Assembly (NCBI RefSeq): GCF_003002025.1
Contig: NZ_PVZB01000013.1
Coordinates: forward strand, 186,001-250,000
Origin: Paraburkholderia sp. BL25I1N1
GTDB lineage: Bacteria > Pseudomonadota > Gammaproteobacteria > Burkholderiales > Burkholderiaceae
Length of the DNA: 64,000 nt
Reading direction: 5' to 3'
The number at the start of each line of letters is the position of its first letter. Position 1 is the first letter of the stretch. A program made the position numbers and the translations under genes. Positions 1 through 9,352 of this stretch are shown here, in pieces. The notes under the pieces are model-generated. The model made no database searches, was not told where the DNA came from, and worked only from the letters and a program-made list of their open reading frames with translations.

Positions 1-305
1 CCCGCCGCCTGCGCGAGCGACCAGACGATCAGGCCGATGCCGAGCAGCTTGCGCGGTCCGATGCGATCGACGAGGCCGCCCACCGGCAACTGGAACAGCG
101 CGTAGCTCCACGAGAACGCGGAGAGCAGCAGTCCCATTTGTCCGAGCGACAGCCCGAGGTCGTGACGGATCAGCGGATTGGCGACCGCGAGCGTGCCGCG
201 GTCCAGATAGTTGACGATGCCGCTCACCATCAGCAGTGTGAGCGCCACGATCTGGGCGCGGCGGATTCGCGGTGGCGCCTGCTCGAGGCTCGGTGTTGCG
301 CTCAT
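1..305 (-). CDS. MFS transporter, anion:cation symporter type (partial, N-terminus only)
   Basis: The reverse strand reads from an ATG at 305 off the left edge with no stop, giving about 101 residues. A hydrophobic first helix is followed by the motif NYLDRGTLAVANP, and the loop between helices 2 and 3 has the MFS signature GGLVDRIGPRKL. NYLDR near the N-terminus is characteristic of the ACS family, which imports hexuronates, glucarate, galactonate and related acids by proton symport across the inner membrane. The substrate cannot be told from this part. Two LacI-type operators lie upstream, which fits control by a sugar-responsive repressor. Confidence 0.85.
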   Translation of the reverse strand, partial: MSATPSLEQAPPRIRRAQIVALTLLMVSGIVNYLDRGTLAVANPLIRHDLGLSLGQMGLLLSAFSWSYALFQLPVGGLVDRIGPRKLLGIGLIVWSLAQAA

Positions 306-484
306 GATCGTTGTCTCCGTTTCATGTCTTCGGCGGGTGTGAGCAAGCCGCGCTGATGCGATGTCAGGCGGCCGGAATGTGCGCGTCTACGTCGGCGCGC
401 GTTGGTCGAGGTCCGCGCGCTTTTGCGCATCGCGCTGAGTGTGGCGTCAACGTGGGTGAAGGCGGATACTTCGTTCCATCACCT

Positions 485-500
485 ATGTTAGCGCTTACAT
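485..500. promoter_or_regulatory. LacI/GalR-family operator, copy 1
   Basis: ATGTTAGCGCTTACAT is a near-perfect palindrome (one mismatched pair) around the central AGCGCT. This is the form bound by LacI/GalR-family repressors. It lies about 180 bases upstream of the MFS transporter start. Confidence 0.6.
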
Positions 501-560
501 TAGGCTGCGCTTTTACGCGAATCACGGGATTTTGCTGGCAACTTCGCTTCACATGTCTAA

Positions 561-576
561 ATGATAGCGCTTACAT
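561..576. promoter_or_regulatory. LacI/GalR-family operator, copy 2
   Basis: ATGATAGCGCTTACAT matches copy 1 at 15 of 16 positions. The two start positions are 76 bases apart, a spacing that would allow looping by a tetrameric LacI-type repressor. No lacI-type gene is present in the window. Confidence 0.6.
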
Positions 577-835
577 TTTGTGCCTTTCTTCGAAGAGATT
601 GCAAGCGATAGCGATGCGTTGAAGGGTAAACCCCGGCGATTGGCGGGCGAATGCCACGTTGCTGAAAGCGAAGGGGCGGCTGATCGCTCCTTCGCCCGCG
701 CCAGACCGAATTTTCCGCCGGCGCATTCCGGGCTATGCTTATCGAATAAGTTGTCTGCCCTGCCCGCGATACAGGCGGACGGGGCCGCTTATCGACGACG
801 ACACGCAACCACTGACCCGACACGCGCGCAATTCA

Positions 836-3082
836 ATGAAAGAGATCAGCGGTGACCCACGCAAGGCGCCGGCAGCCGCGACCCGGCAGGATGATGGGCG
901 CCTCGAACTCCCCACGGCCGAGCCAGATGCGCTCATGCACCTGAAGAGCTACGCGCTCAACCTGGTCAGCGATGCTGCCTATCTGATCGACCAGCGCGCA
1001 TGCTTCATCTACGTCAATGAGGAGGCCTGCCGCATGCTCGGATACAGTCAGGCGCAGTTGCTGCGGATGCGCGTGATGGATATCGATCCCGAGTGGAACT
1101 TTGAACGGTGGCTCGACGTCTGGAAAGAGTTGCGCGAGAACGGCTCGATAATGATCGAGTCGATGCAGCGGCGGCAGGACGGCACGACGTTGCCGGTCGA
1201 GATCAGCGCGAGCTATTTCGAGTACGAAGGCCAACCGTATAACCTCGCGCTCGTGCGCGATATTACCGAGCGCAAGCGCACCGAGCAGCTCCTGATCGCG
1301 CAACTGGAACTCGAGGCGCAATTCCGCCGCCTCGCGGAAAGCACGCCCGATATCATTTGCCGGTATGACCTCGGCTGTCGGCTGGTTTATGCCAACTCCG
1401 GACTTGCCGCGATACTGCGCCGCCCCCTGCACGAAATGCTCGGCGCGACGCCGACCGAACATACCGCCGATCCCCAGTTCGTCGCCTATCAGAATGCGCT
1501 GGCGGCCACGCTGGCAACAGGCGCGGAACGCACGCACGAACTCACGTTGCGCAACGGCGCGAATGACGTGAGCTATCACCACGTCCGCATTCTCGCGGAG
1601 CGTGGGCTGCACGACGAGATCACGAGCGTGCTGGCGCTGGGGCGCGACATCACCGAACGCAAGAAGGCGGAAGAGCGCTTGCATGCGAGCGGGCAGGCAT
1701 TCCGGGCGCTGGTCGAGCATTCGCCGGACTACATCGCGCGCTTCGACCGCGACTGCCGGCGCATCTACGCCAATCCGGCACTGAGCGCGATCTTGCCGCC
1801 GACGGCCGACGAAGCCACCGGCACGGCAAGCGTGGACGAGTCGCCAGTGGTCGATGTGCCACGGTATCGGGACCGGCTGCGGAGCGTTGTCGAGACCGGC
1901 ACGGAGCGCATGGACGAAGTGCGGTTCCGTAACGCCAACGGCGAGGTGCGATGGGGGCATATGCGGATGGTGCCGGAGTTTGCCGCCGACGGCCAGGTCG
2001 CCACCGTGCTTGCCATATGCCGCGACATCGACGAACTCAAGCGCAGTGAGCAACTGTTTCGTACGCTGACCGAAAACGCGCCGGAGATGATCGTTCGCTA
2101 CGACCGCAACTGTCGTTATAGCTACGTCAATCCGAGGTTCGAACAGGTCAACGGGATTCGCGCGGCGGACGCCATCGATAAAGCGCCTGCCGAGCTATCG
2201 GACAGTGTGATGCCCGAGTTGCGGATGATCACCGCCACGCTGGAGCAGGTGATGGCAAGCGGTATCGGCGCTAAGGTGGATCTCACGTCGGAGAAGAACG
2301 GCAAGCCAGTGGGCTGGCACGTTAGCGCGGTGCCCGAGCACGACGCTAACGGCGACATACGCGGTGCGCTGACGATCTGGACCGACATCACCGAGCGGAT
2401 GGAGGCCGAACTCCGTTTGCGCGAATCGTATGCGCTGTTGCAGGAGTTGACGTCGTTACGCGAAACCGCGCGTGAGGAAGAGCGCAAGCGCATTGCCCGC
2501 GAGATGCACGACGAACTGGGACAGCAACTGACAGCGCTGCGGCTTGGTGTATCGGCCATGCGAATCGAGTTCGCGCAAGACGATCCGGCGCTGGCCGGGC
2601 GTTTCCGGGACCTGCTGGCGCTCGCCGACGACACCATGCAGGTGGTTCGCAATGTGGTCGCGTCGCTGCGTCCCGCCGCAATCGATGCCGGCATCGTCGC
2701 AGCGCTGGAGTGGCTGGCCGCCGAATTCTCGCGCGACGGCCGGGTGGCCTGCCATCTACGGATTCCTGACGATAGTCTGGTCCTCGACGAGGCGCGGGCA
2801 ATCGCACTGTTTCGCATCGTGCAGGAGGCGCTCACGAATGTCGCGCGTCATGCCGCAGCGACCCAGGTCACGATTTCGCTCGAACGGACCGGACGCTGCT
2901 GGGTCCTCGAAATAAGCGACGACGGCTGCGGCTTCGATTCGATGGCGGCGCGGACGAAGTCGTTCGGGCTGGTGGGCATGAGAGAACGCGTACTGATGTT
3001 GGGCGGCGAGATTTCGGTGCTCAGCGCGCCGGGCAGCGGCACGTCGATCACCGTGTGCATACCGGCCGACGACGCTTCATAG
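836..3082 (+). CDS. Multi-PAS sensor histidine kinase (HisKA_3/NarX-like core)
   Basis: The protein has about 748 residues and probably no membrane helices. Four successive PAS domains end with the usual DITER or DIDEL linkers. They are followed by a HisKA_3 dimerisation domain with EMHDELGQQL (phospho-acceptor His558) and a HATPase_c domain with the N-box EALTNVARHA and G-box DDGCGFD. Kinases of this class phosphorylate LuxR/NarL-type response regulators. None is adjacent on this side, so the LuxR-type regulator at 9330 is the likely nearest partner. The ATG at 836 is chosen because residues encoded upstream lack domain character; no clear Shine-Dalgarno is visible. Confidence 0.85.
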   Translation: MKEISGDPRKAPAAATRQDDGRLELPTAEPDALMHLKSYALNLVSDAAYLIDQRACFIYVNEEACRMLGYSQAQLLRMRVMDIDPEWNFERWLDVWKELRENGSIMIESMQRRQDGTTLPVEISASYFEYEGQPYNLALVRDITERKRTEQLLIAQLELEAQFRRLAESTPDIICRYDLGCRLVYANSGLAAILRRPLHEMLGATPTEHTADPQFVAYQNALAATLATGAERTHELTLRNGANDVSYHHVRILAERGLHDEITSVLALGRDITERKKAEERLHASGQAFRALVEHSPDYIARFDRDCRRIYANPALSAILPPTADEATGTASVDESPVVDVPRYRDRLRSVVETGTERMDEVRFRNANGEVRWGHMRMVPEFAADGQVATVLAICRDIDELKRSEQLFRTLTENAPEMIVRYDRNCRYSYVNPRFEQVNGIRAADAIDKAPAELSDSVMPELRMITATLEQVMASGIGAKVDLTSEKNGKPVGWHVSAVPEHDANGDIRGALTIWTDITERMEAELRLRESYALLQELTSLRETAREEERKRIAREMHDELGQQLTALRLGVSAMRIEFAQDDPALAGRFRDLLALADDTMQVVRNVVASLRPAAIDAGIVAALEWLAAEFSRDGRVACHLRIPDDSLVLDEARAIALFRIVQEALTNVARHAAATQVTISLERTGRCWVLEISDDGCGFDSMAARTKSFGLVGMRERVLMLGGEISVLSAPGSGTSITVCIPADDAS

Positions 3083-3105
3083 CAGTCGAGAACCTGATCG
3101 AACCT

Positions 3106-3603
3106 TTAAGACGACTTCCGCAAACCGGCGACAATCGCGTTGATCTGCAGGTCGAAGCTTTCGAACCATACGCGCGCCACTTCCAGTTGCGCGTCGACGT
3201 CCTGAAAGTGGGACTGATGCACTTCGACGGCGCGCTCGGCTGCGGCGATTGCTTCAGGAGTCGTCTGCGAGCGAAACGCAAGCGCGGCCAGCGACTCGAT
3301 CTCGCCGCGCTTGCTTCGACTTTGATGCATGAGTTCGATCAGCAGCGCCTTCAACATCTGCAACTGATCGTGCCAGTCGCTTTCCGCGCGATATAGCGCC
3401 GCGATGAGCGGACCTGCATCGTCCGCGAGCGAGATGTTGGCCGCGGTGGACGTGCCCTGCCGCATATGATCCAGCACCGCGAGGCAGCCCTCGGCGCGCT
3501 CGACCAGTTGCTGCGCTTTGTCATGCGCTTCGGCCATGCGCGTCTTGAGCGCCGTGGCGCGATCGCAAAGCCGCGCCTGTAGGACGAACGTGTGCGGCTT
3601 CAC
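3106..3603 (-). CDS. Hypothetical helical protein, 165 aa
   Basis: The protein is almost entirely predicted alpha-helix, with long charged heptad-like stretches (for example KAQQLVERAEGCLAVLDHM) and no signal peptide or membrane segment. It starts with GTG at 3603. It converges on the PAS kinase, whose stop is 24 bases away. A copy of the TCAGGATTTCCTGA palindrome found at other promoters in this block lies about 130 bases upstream. I do not recognise a family. Codon use supports a real gene. Confidence 0.6.
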   Translation of the reverse strand: MKPHTFVLQARLCDRATALKTRMAEAHDKAQQLVERAEGCLAVLDHMRQGTSTAANISLADDAGPLIAALYRAESDWHDQLQMLKALLIELMHQSRSKRGEIESLAALAFRSQTTPEAIAAAERAVEVHQSHFQDVDAQLEVARVWFESFDLQINAIVAGLRKSS

Positions 3604-3730
3604 CTGTCAATGTCCATGTGTAGGATTCGTGAGTGGCGATGAATGACCCCGCCTGCAATTGCAAGGACGTCGCGCCGGGGGATTCGCGCCGCCTTTCCAT
3701 GTATACGGCGACGCCCGAAGCAGCTTGATG

Positions 3731-3744
3731 TCAGGATTTCCTGA
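3731..3744. promoter_or_regulatory. TCAGGATTTCCTGA palindrome, isolated copy
   Basis: This is a perfect palindrome apart from its central TT, identical to the copy at 4879-4892. It lies upstream of the 165-residue hypothetical gene (reverse strand) and just beyond the end of the binding-protein gene. The half-site and -10 box seen downstream of the other copies are not convincing here. Five T residues follow it, so a weak hairpin role cannot be excluded. Confidence 0.45.
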
Positions 3745-3798
3745 TTTTTGGCCCTGGCATTTGTTTTTGCCAGCGGAAGAAAGTCGCCGCCGGCGACA

Positions 3799-4680
3799 TC
3801 AGCGCATCCAGTACTCGTCTGGAATCCTCCGGTCGGCTTCGGAAAGGAAGGGGTTGTCGAGCGTGAAGGTCAACCGGGACGCGATATTTCCGCGCGCGAG
3901 CGCATCCTGAATGTAATGATGGGTGTTGAACAGCCTCATGTACGCGCCATTGCGATACGCGGCGACGAGCCCCGCTTCGATGGTCTGTGCCAGTGCTTCA
4001 TGGCCCGCTGCAACATAGAAAATGAAATCCGATCGATACTTCAGCAACAGCCGGTTCTCGACCACGAGATCGGGCTCCAGGTGCTGGCGTCCTTCCAGTT
4101 CGGTAAATGCTTCCACTAAGCCGCGTGGGAAAAAGTCGACGCGGCCGCCCTGGGTCATCTCGAACATCGTGTCATAGGTCGAGGTCTGGACGTTCAGGCC
4201 GGCAGCTCTCAGGATTTTCGTATCGATCCAGCCGAGTCCCTGGCCGCACATGAACGCTTTGAGATCGGAGAAGCGTTCGACCTTGTCGAAATCGGCTTGC
4301 CGATCCTTCCGGATGAGGAACACCCGGTGGCCGATCAGACCACGGTGTATCGGAATCCGCACGACGTTCCGGCCGCGCTCGGCCTGCGCCTCCATGCTCG
4401 TCCAGTGCAGATTGATCATATTGTCGGGGCCGGCCAGTTCGGCAAGCGCGCGGCCGCGTTCCATTTCGATGTCGGCCGATCGCAACGTGTACGAGGCGTT
4501 GGCCGTTTTCATGGCGAGATCGAGCACGGCGAGCGCAAACGCGGCTTGCACGTCGCGGGTAGGCCGAATGCGGGGATAGACGATGTCGAAGTGGACGGAT
4601 GGGTCGGCCGGGGCGGCGCGTGCCCGAAGCGTGCTGCCCGCCGCACTTAGCGCGGCCAGAACAAAGCGCCTGCGATGCAT
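3799..4680 (-). CDS. Periplasmic solute-binding protein, SBP type 2 fold
   Basis: The protein has 293 residues. A basic N-terminus (MHRRRF) and a hydrophobic stretch ending in an Ala-rich cleavage region indicate export. The body resembles type 2 periplasmic binding proteins of the amino-acid/extracellular family 3 kind, with segments such as FSDLKAFMCGQGLGWIDTKI and MTQGGRVDFFPRG. No ABC permease or ATPase is nearby. Instead the gene sits among sensor kinases, so it may feed ligand information to the periplasmic sensor of the hybrid kinase at 5541. That role is inference. Confidence 0.75.
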   Translation of the reverse strand: MHRRRFVLAALSAAGSTLRARAAPADPSVHFDIVYPRIRPTRDVQAAFALAVLDLAMKTANASYTLRSADIEMERGRALAELAGPDNMINLHWTSMEAQAERGRNVVRIPIHRGLIGHRVFLIRKDRQADFDKVERFSDLKAFMCGQGLGWIDTKILRAAGLNVQTSTYDTMFEMTQGGRVDFFPRGLVEAFTELEGRQHLEPDLVVENRLLLKYRSDFIFYVAAGHEALAQTIEAGLVAAYRNGAYMRLFNTHHYIQDALARGNIASRLTFTLDNPFLSEADRRIPDEYWMR

Positions 4681-4782
4681 GAATGGATGGTTTCTCGAAT
4701 CAGCCGTGACGCGCTCAAACAGGCGCTTGTCCGCACAGGTTCTTGCCTGACTGGTGTTTCATCGTGCCACGTCGTGCCTGTG

Positions 4783-4810
4783 CTGACAAATCGTGTAATC
4801 CCTTTGTCAG
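4783..4810. repeat. Inverted repeat, 8-bp arms, 12-base spacer
   Basis: CTGACAAA at 4783-4790 is the exact reverse complement of TTTGTCAG at 4803-4810. The repeat lies about 100 bases upstream of the binding-protein start on the reverse strand, a position suited to a regulator site for that gene. It could also be chance. Confidence 0.35.
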
Positions 4811-4878
4811 GCAGCGCGATGCGATCTGAAACAGGTCGACGCAAGGCCCCAGGCGCGCGAACGCTCGTGCACGGCCAT

Positions 4879-4966
4879 TCAGGATTTCCTGACGGCATAT
4901 TCAGCGGATCGGAAGTGCATTTTTCCGCGCTTCCTGACTGTGTGGCACTTTCGGCCTCCCTACGAT
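4879..4966 (+). promoter_or_regulatory. Promoter A: palindrome, half-site and -10 box upstream of small paralogue 1
   Basis: The palindrome TCAGGATTTCCTGA (4879-4892) is followed 39 bases after its end by the half-site TTCCTGAC (4931-4938) and 69 bases after its end by a -10-like TACGAT (4961-4966). The same spacing is found at promoters B and C. No good -35 box is seen, as expected for activator-dependent transcription. The predicted start site leaves a leader of about 29 bases before the ATG at 5002. Confidence 0.55.
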
Positions 4967-5001
4967 GGTCTATCGAAATCGTCTATCTCTGTGGATCCGT
5001 T

Positions 5002-5343
5002 ATGAACGGTCATTCGGAAAGCCGCGAAGTCGCGGTTGAATTCCTCAACGCCGGCTGCGAGCGCCTGTTCGACATCTGGTGTGAAAGCAGAAGCGTGATA
5101 CCGCTCAGCTATCTGTTGCACTGCTGGCCGTTGCCGGATTGGGGGCACGCGTCCGTGAAAAAATTGTCGGACGGATTGCGCGAACTGCGGATGTCGAACC
5201 CCGACGCCCTTGGCGGCCGCGTGCGGCCGATCCTCGGCGAACTGACGTCATGCATCGATGAAATTCTGCTGTATCCGCGAATCTGCTTGCCGCCGGCGAT
5301 CAACGATATGTCGCCTGTCGAATCGAACATGTACGTCATGTAG
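5002..5343 (+). CDS. Small hypothetical protein, 113 aa; paralogue of 11538-11846
   Basis: This is a soluble helical protein of unknown function with no recognised domain. Residues 18-60 align with the gene at 11538-11846. Both share RLFD.WCE(S/T)RSV(I/V)PL(S/T)YLL followed by a helix ending in LREL, about 50% identical over 45 residues. The open frame extends upstream, but the ATG at 5002 lies at the right distance from promoter A and begins where the similarity begins. The two copies flank the two-component cluster and have matching promoters, so they are probably outputs of the same signalling pathway. Confidence 0.7.
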   Translation: MNGHSESREVAVEFLNAGCERLFDIWCESRSVIPLSYLLHCWPLPDWGHASVKKLSDGLRELRMSNPDALGGRVRPILGELTSCIDEILLYPRICLPPAINDMSPVESNMYVM

Positions 5344-5540
5344 ATTCACGTCAGTTCGATCGGAACGCGTTTCCCGGAAACACCACCGGCGCAGACCGGC
5401 AAATGAGAGTAACTGGCTGGCTGGGGCAGGCGAACGTCAAATCGCCACCCTGCCGATGCGGCGGCCAACAGATCTGGGCCGCGCAGCGCGCAACGAGTGC
5501 AGAATAGACGAAACAAGAACCGTAGCACTCGCGGGGATGT

Positions 5541-7706
5541 ATGAAGCACAACCTGTTCGACGCATGGTGGAGTTTGATCGGCAGCTTCAGGAGTAGCCTC
5601 GTCTCGCGGCTTCTCGTGACTGTGCTGCTGGTCAGCTGCGTCGTCACCGTCTTGTTGACCGGATTGCAGCTTTACAGCGACTACTACCGGGGCGTGGAGC
5701 AGATTGAAAATCGCCTTGCGGACATTGATCGCAGCAATCGCGACAGTCTCGCGGAAGCGCTCTGGCGTCTGGATGGTTCGCAGCTGCAATTGGAGTTGAA
5801 CGGCATTCTGCGTCTCCCGGACATTCGTGCCGTGGAAATTCGTGAGGCGGGCAAAGAGGGGCAATCTCCTTATCTGAGCGCGGGCCATCGCTCGGCCGGT
5901 CGGGTCATCGCCCGCGAATTCCCGCTCTACTACAGCGTGCAAGGCAAGCAGCGCGAGATCGGCAAGCTCTACGTCGAGGCCACGCTGCTCGACCTTTACC
6001 ATGAACTGACGCGTACCGCGGTGATGATCCTGGTCACTCAGGCCGCCAACACCTTTCTCGTCTCGCTGTTCATCGTCTACATTCTGTCCCGTCTCGTGAT
6101 GCGGCATGTCGCGGCCATCGCGCGCATGGTGGAGAACTACGATTTCCGTGAACCGCCCCGGCCGTTCAGTCTCCAGCGGCGCAAACGGCGTGAGCCGGAC
6201 GAACTGGATCGCGTGGCGGCCGCATTCAATGCCATGGGCGCGCGGTTGTATTGCGCGTATCGCGACGAGCAGGACACGGCGGCTGAACGCGAAGCACGCA
6301 ATCTGGCGGAGGCGGCCAACCGGGCCAAAGGCGAATTCCTCGCGAATATGAGCCATGAGTTGAGGACGCCGCTGAACGGCATTCTCGGCTACGCCCAGAT
6401 CCTCGAACGCGATGACACGCTGAGCGAGCGGCAGCGCGAACGCGCTGCGTCCATTCGCCATAGTGGCGAACATCTGCTGACGTTGATTGAAGACACGCTC
6501 GATTTCGCGAGGATCGAAGCGGGCAAGCTGCGTGTCGAAATCGGTGACGTGCCGCTGGCGGGGTTTGTCGATGTCATTCGCGACATCATCGGCGTGAAAG
6601 CGGAGCAGAAGCGCCTCGACTTCATTTGCGACATCGGCGCAGAGGCGCCCGCCGGTGTCCGTGCCGATGAACGGCGCCTGCGCCAGGTCATGCTCAACCT
6701 GCTTGCCAACGCCGTGAAGTTCACCGATTCGGGGTGCGTCAGCCTGCATATCTCGCGGTCCGAGCCGAACCGTGTTCGTTTCGAAGTGCGCGACACGGGC
6801 ATCGGCATTGGTCACGACCAGTTGAATACGATCTTCGAGCCGTTCGAGCAACTGGGCGCGGCCGAGCGGCGAGCCGGCGGGGCGGGACTTGGCCTCGCCA
6901 TCAGCCGCGAATTCGTGCGAGCGATGGGCGGCGAGATCGAGGTGGAGAGCCAGATCGGGCAGGGCAGTACCTTCCGCTTCGAACTGCCGGCAGCGAACGT
7001 GGCACCCGTGTTGCGCAAGACGGCGGAGCCGGCGTCGCTCTCGTTCACCGCGACGGGCTACGAAGGGCCGCGCAGGAAGGTGCTGGTGGTCGACGACGTC
7101 GAGATCAATCGCGCGATCATCGTGGATCTGCTGGGCCGTCTCGGCTTCGATACCGTCGAGGCGGAAAACGGCCGCGAGGCGCTGGAGGTGGCGCAGCGCG
7201 AACAACCCGCGCTGGTTCTCACGGACATCGTGATGCCCGAGATGAACGGATTCGACCTGACACGCAACCTGCGCCAATCGCAGGAGTTCGCCAATGTCCC
7301 CATCGTTGCCATGTCTGCCAGCCCATCCGGGGTCAACCGGGTGATGAGCATTGAAGCGGGCGTCAACGCCTTCCTGCCCAAACCGGTCGACCTGGAAGCG
7401 CTGCTGGCACAAATTGCCACTTTGCTCGGACTGACGTGGAGCCATGCGTCGCAGCCGTCGTCCGCTCGCGCCGCGACGCCCGAAATCAGTCTTGCGGCTG
7501 TGCCCCAGCAACAGATGGAAGAACTGCATCACCTTGCCCGCCTTGGCGATATGCATGAAATTATCGTCTGGGCCGAGAGCGTGGCGGCGGGCGATTCACG
7601 TTATCGCTCGTTCACGGCGCAACTCTGCGCGCTCGCTCGCGACTACCAGTCGAAAGCCATTCTTAATCTGGTCGAGCGGCATCTGAATGTCGAGCCCAGG
7701 CCATGA
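5541..7706 (+). CDS. Membrane-bound hybrid sensor histidine kinase
   Basis: The protein has 721 residues. A transmembrane helix at about 18-38 and another at about 155-180 bracket a periplasmic sensor region of about 110 residues, followed by a HAMP-like linker. The HisKA domain has the H-box MSHELRTPLNGI (His272). The HATPase domain has an N-box (NLLANAVKF) and G-boxes (DTGIGIG, GAGLGLAI). A receiver domain carries the phospho-acceptor Asp562 in LTDIVMPEMNG, and a helical tail of about 80 residues follows. The stop overlaps the next gene's start (ATGA), indicating translational coupling. It likely passes phosphate through its receiver to the downstream proteins. Confidence 0.9.
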   Translation: MKHNLFDAWWSLIGSFRSSLVSRLLVTVLLVSCVVTVLLTGLQLYSDYYRGVEQIENRLADIDRSNRDSLAEALWRLDGSQLQLELNGILRLPDIRAVEIREAGKEGQSPYLSAGHRSAGRVIAREFPLYYSVQGKQREIGKLYVEATLLDLYHELTRTAVMILVTQAANTFLVSLFIVYILSRLVMRHVAAIARMVENYDFREPPRPFSLQRRKRREPDELDRVAAAFNAMGARLYCAYRDEQDTAAEREARNLAEAANRAKGEFLANMSHELRTPLNGILGYAQILERDDTLSERQRERAASIRHSGEHLLTLIEDTLDFARIEAGKLRVEIGDVPLAGFVDVIRDIIGVKAEQKRLDFICDIGAEAPAGVRADERRLRQVMLNLLANAVKFTDSGCVSLHISRSEPNRVRFEVRDTGIGIGHDQLNTIFEPFEQLGAAERRAGGAGLGLAISREFVRAMGGEIEVESQIGQGSTFRFELPAANVAPVLRKTAEPASLSFTATGYEGPRRKVLVVDDVEINRAIIVDLLGRLGFDTVEAENGREALEVAQREQPALVLTDIVMPEMNGFDLTRNLRQSQEFANVPIVAMSASPSGVNRVMSIEAGVNAFLPKPVDLEALLAQIATLLGLTWSHASQPSSARAATPEISLAAVPQQQMEELHHLARLGDMHEIIVWAESVAAGDSRYRSFTAQLCALARDYQSKAILNLVERHLNVEPRP

Positions 7707-9352
7707 ACGAGCTCAACACGGAGGCCGGCGAACGGCCGACCATCCTGATCGCGGACGACACGCCGGCGAATTTCGGCGTGGTCGTGGAGAGCCTGACGGA
7801 CCGCGGCTTTCGGGTACTCGTCGCGCTCGACGGCGAAGAGGCGCTCGAACGCGCGCTGTTTTCTCAACCCGACCTGATCCTGCTCGACGTGAAGATGCCC
7901 GGCATCGACGGTTTCGAGACCTGCCGGCGGCTCAAGGCGGATCCGCGCACGCGCGACATCGCGGTGATTTTCATGACCTCGCTGACCGGCGCGGAAGACA
8001 TGGTCGAGGGTTTTTCGGCCGGCGGCGTCGATTACGTGGCCAAGCCTGTGCGCGTGAACGAAATGATGGCGCGCATCGAAACTCATCTCGCCTTGCGCGT
8101 GATGCACCGGCAGCTCGTCGCGCAGAACCGCCTGCTTCTGAACGAGATAGCGGTGCGCCAGCAGGCCGAGACGGAACTGTCGAGCGCGCGCGATGCGCTG
8201 GAACAGCAGGTCGAGCAGCGCACGCGGCAACTCGCGGAGTCGAACGCGCGGCTGTCCGCCCAGGTTGAAGAGCGCCTTCGGGCGGAAGCGAAATTACAGG
8301 CGAGCGAAGCGCGTTTCCGCACGATTGTCGAAACCAGCCCGATCCCGCTGTGCATCACGTCGATGCCCGAAGGCGTCATCCTGTACGTGAATGAGCCACT
8401 GCGAGAACTGTTCGGTCTCGATACCGGCATGCGCACGCTGACCAATATCGTCGACTTCTATATGGACCCTGTCGATCGTGACCGGCTCGTCTCGCATCTG
8501 CGCACGGAGGGCAGTTTCAACAACAGCGAAGTCCACATGCGGCGCGTGGACGGCTCCCCGTTCTGGGCCATGGCGACCGCGCGCGTCGCGACCTTCGGCG
8601 ATGCTCCGGCGATCTACGTGGGCCTCAACGACATCACGTCGCGCAAACGTATCGAGCAGGAGCTGTTCGAATCGCGCAACCAGTTGCGCGAGTTGTCCGC
8701 GTATATGGAGGCGATTCGCGAGGAAGAGCGCAAGCGCATCGCCATGGAGATTCACGATGAACTCGGCCAGTTGCTGACCGCGTTGAAGATGGATGTCTCG
8801 CTGCTGAAAATGCGCCTCGGCCAGGATCCGGACGCGATGCGCAAAGCCGAGGACATGCGCGAACTCGTCGAAAGGACTATCTGGATGGTCCGCAATGTCG
8901 CGAACCATCTGCGGCCGGTGGCGCTGAACTTCGGGGTCGTGTCGGCATTGGAATGGCTCGTGGAGGACTTCATTCGGCGCCATGGCATTCCTTGCCAGTT
9001 GCATATCAACGGAGGCGAACCGGTGCTGCCGGAGACGTGCGCCACCGCGGTATTTCGTATCGTTCAGGCGTCGCTGACCAACGTCGGGCGCCACGCGCAT
9101 GCAACGCGGGCCGACGTGACGCTGACCAGCACGGCGTCGGCGCTCAAACTTCACGTAAGCGACGACGGCTGCGGTTTCGATCCCGACATGGCGCGAACGG
9201 GGTATTCCTACGGACTGCTCGGCATGCAGGAGCGCGCGCGTCTGATCGGCGGCGCGATGACCATCGACAGTGCGCCGGGCATGGGCACCGCCATTTCCAT
9301 TCACATTCCGCATACAGGCGGGGCAGAAAATGATCGACGTCCTGATTGCTGA
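7703..9352 (+). CDS. Receiver-PAS-histidine kinase hybrid (soluble)
   Basis: The protein has 549 residues. An N-terminal receiver domain (phospho-acceptor Asp62 in LLDVKMPGIDG) is followed by a coiled coil around residues 140-200, a PAS domain around 205-325, a HisKA_3 domain (EIHDELGQLL, His351) and a HATPase_c domain (DDGCGFD). A receiver ahead of a NarX-type kinase core lets an upstream kinase gate its activity. It overlaps the hybrid kinase by 4 bases and the LuxR-type regulator by 23 bases, so the three are one translational unit. The probable flow is membrane kinase, then this kinase, then LuxR-type regulator. Confidence 0.88.
   Translation: MNELNTEAGERPTILIADDTPANFGVVVESLTDRGFRVLVALDGEEALERALFSQPDLILLDVKMPGIDGFETCRRLKADPRTRDIAVIFMTSLTGAEDMVEGFSAGGVDYVAKPVRVNEMMARIETHLALRVMHRQLVAQNRLLLNEIAVRQQAETELSSARDALEQQVEQRTRQLAESNARLSAQVEERLRAEAKLQASEARFRTIVETSPIPLCITSMPEGVILYVNEPLRELFGLDTGMRTLTNIVDFYMDPVDRDRLVSHLRTEGSFNNSEVHMRRVDGSPFWAMATARVATFGDAPAIYVGLNDITSRKRIEQELFESRNQLRELSAYMEAIREEERKRIAMEIHDELGQLLTALKMDVSLLKMRLGQDPDAMRKAEDMRELVERTIWMVRNVANHLRPVALNFGVVSALEWLVEDFIRRHGIPCQLHINGGEPVLPETCATAVFRIVQASLTNVGRHAHATRADVTLTSTASALKLHVSDDGCGFDPDMARTGYSYGLLGMQERARLIGGAMTIDSAPGMGTAISIHIPHTGGAENDRRPDC

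Larger units (their letters stand above)
306..835. other. Intergenic region between MFS transporter and PAS kinase
   Basis: This 530-base gap is AT-richer than its surroundings in the 470-580 part and holds the two LacI-type operators annotated separately. I see no credible gene in it. The open frame that runs into the kinase from 659 is rich in Arg and Pro and has no domain character before residue 60. Confidence 0.6.

Noticed and set aside
833..2053. Long reverse-strand open frame (406 codons) antisense to the PAS kinase
   Set aside because: It is His/Arg/Ala-rich, has no domain character and mirrors a well-supported kinase. High GC produces such antisense frames throughout the window.
5346..7556. 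736-codon reverse-strand frame antisense to the hybrid kinase
   Set aside because: The forward gene has complete kinase and receiver motifs. The reverse product has no recognisable motif and a composition typical of GC-rich antisense frames.
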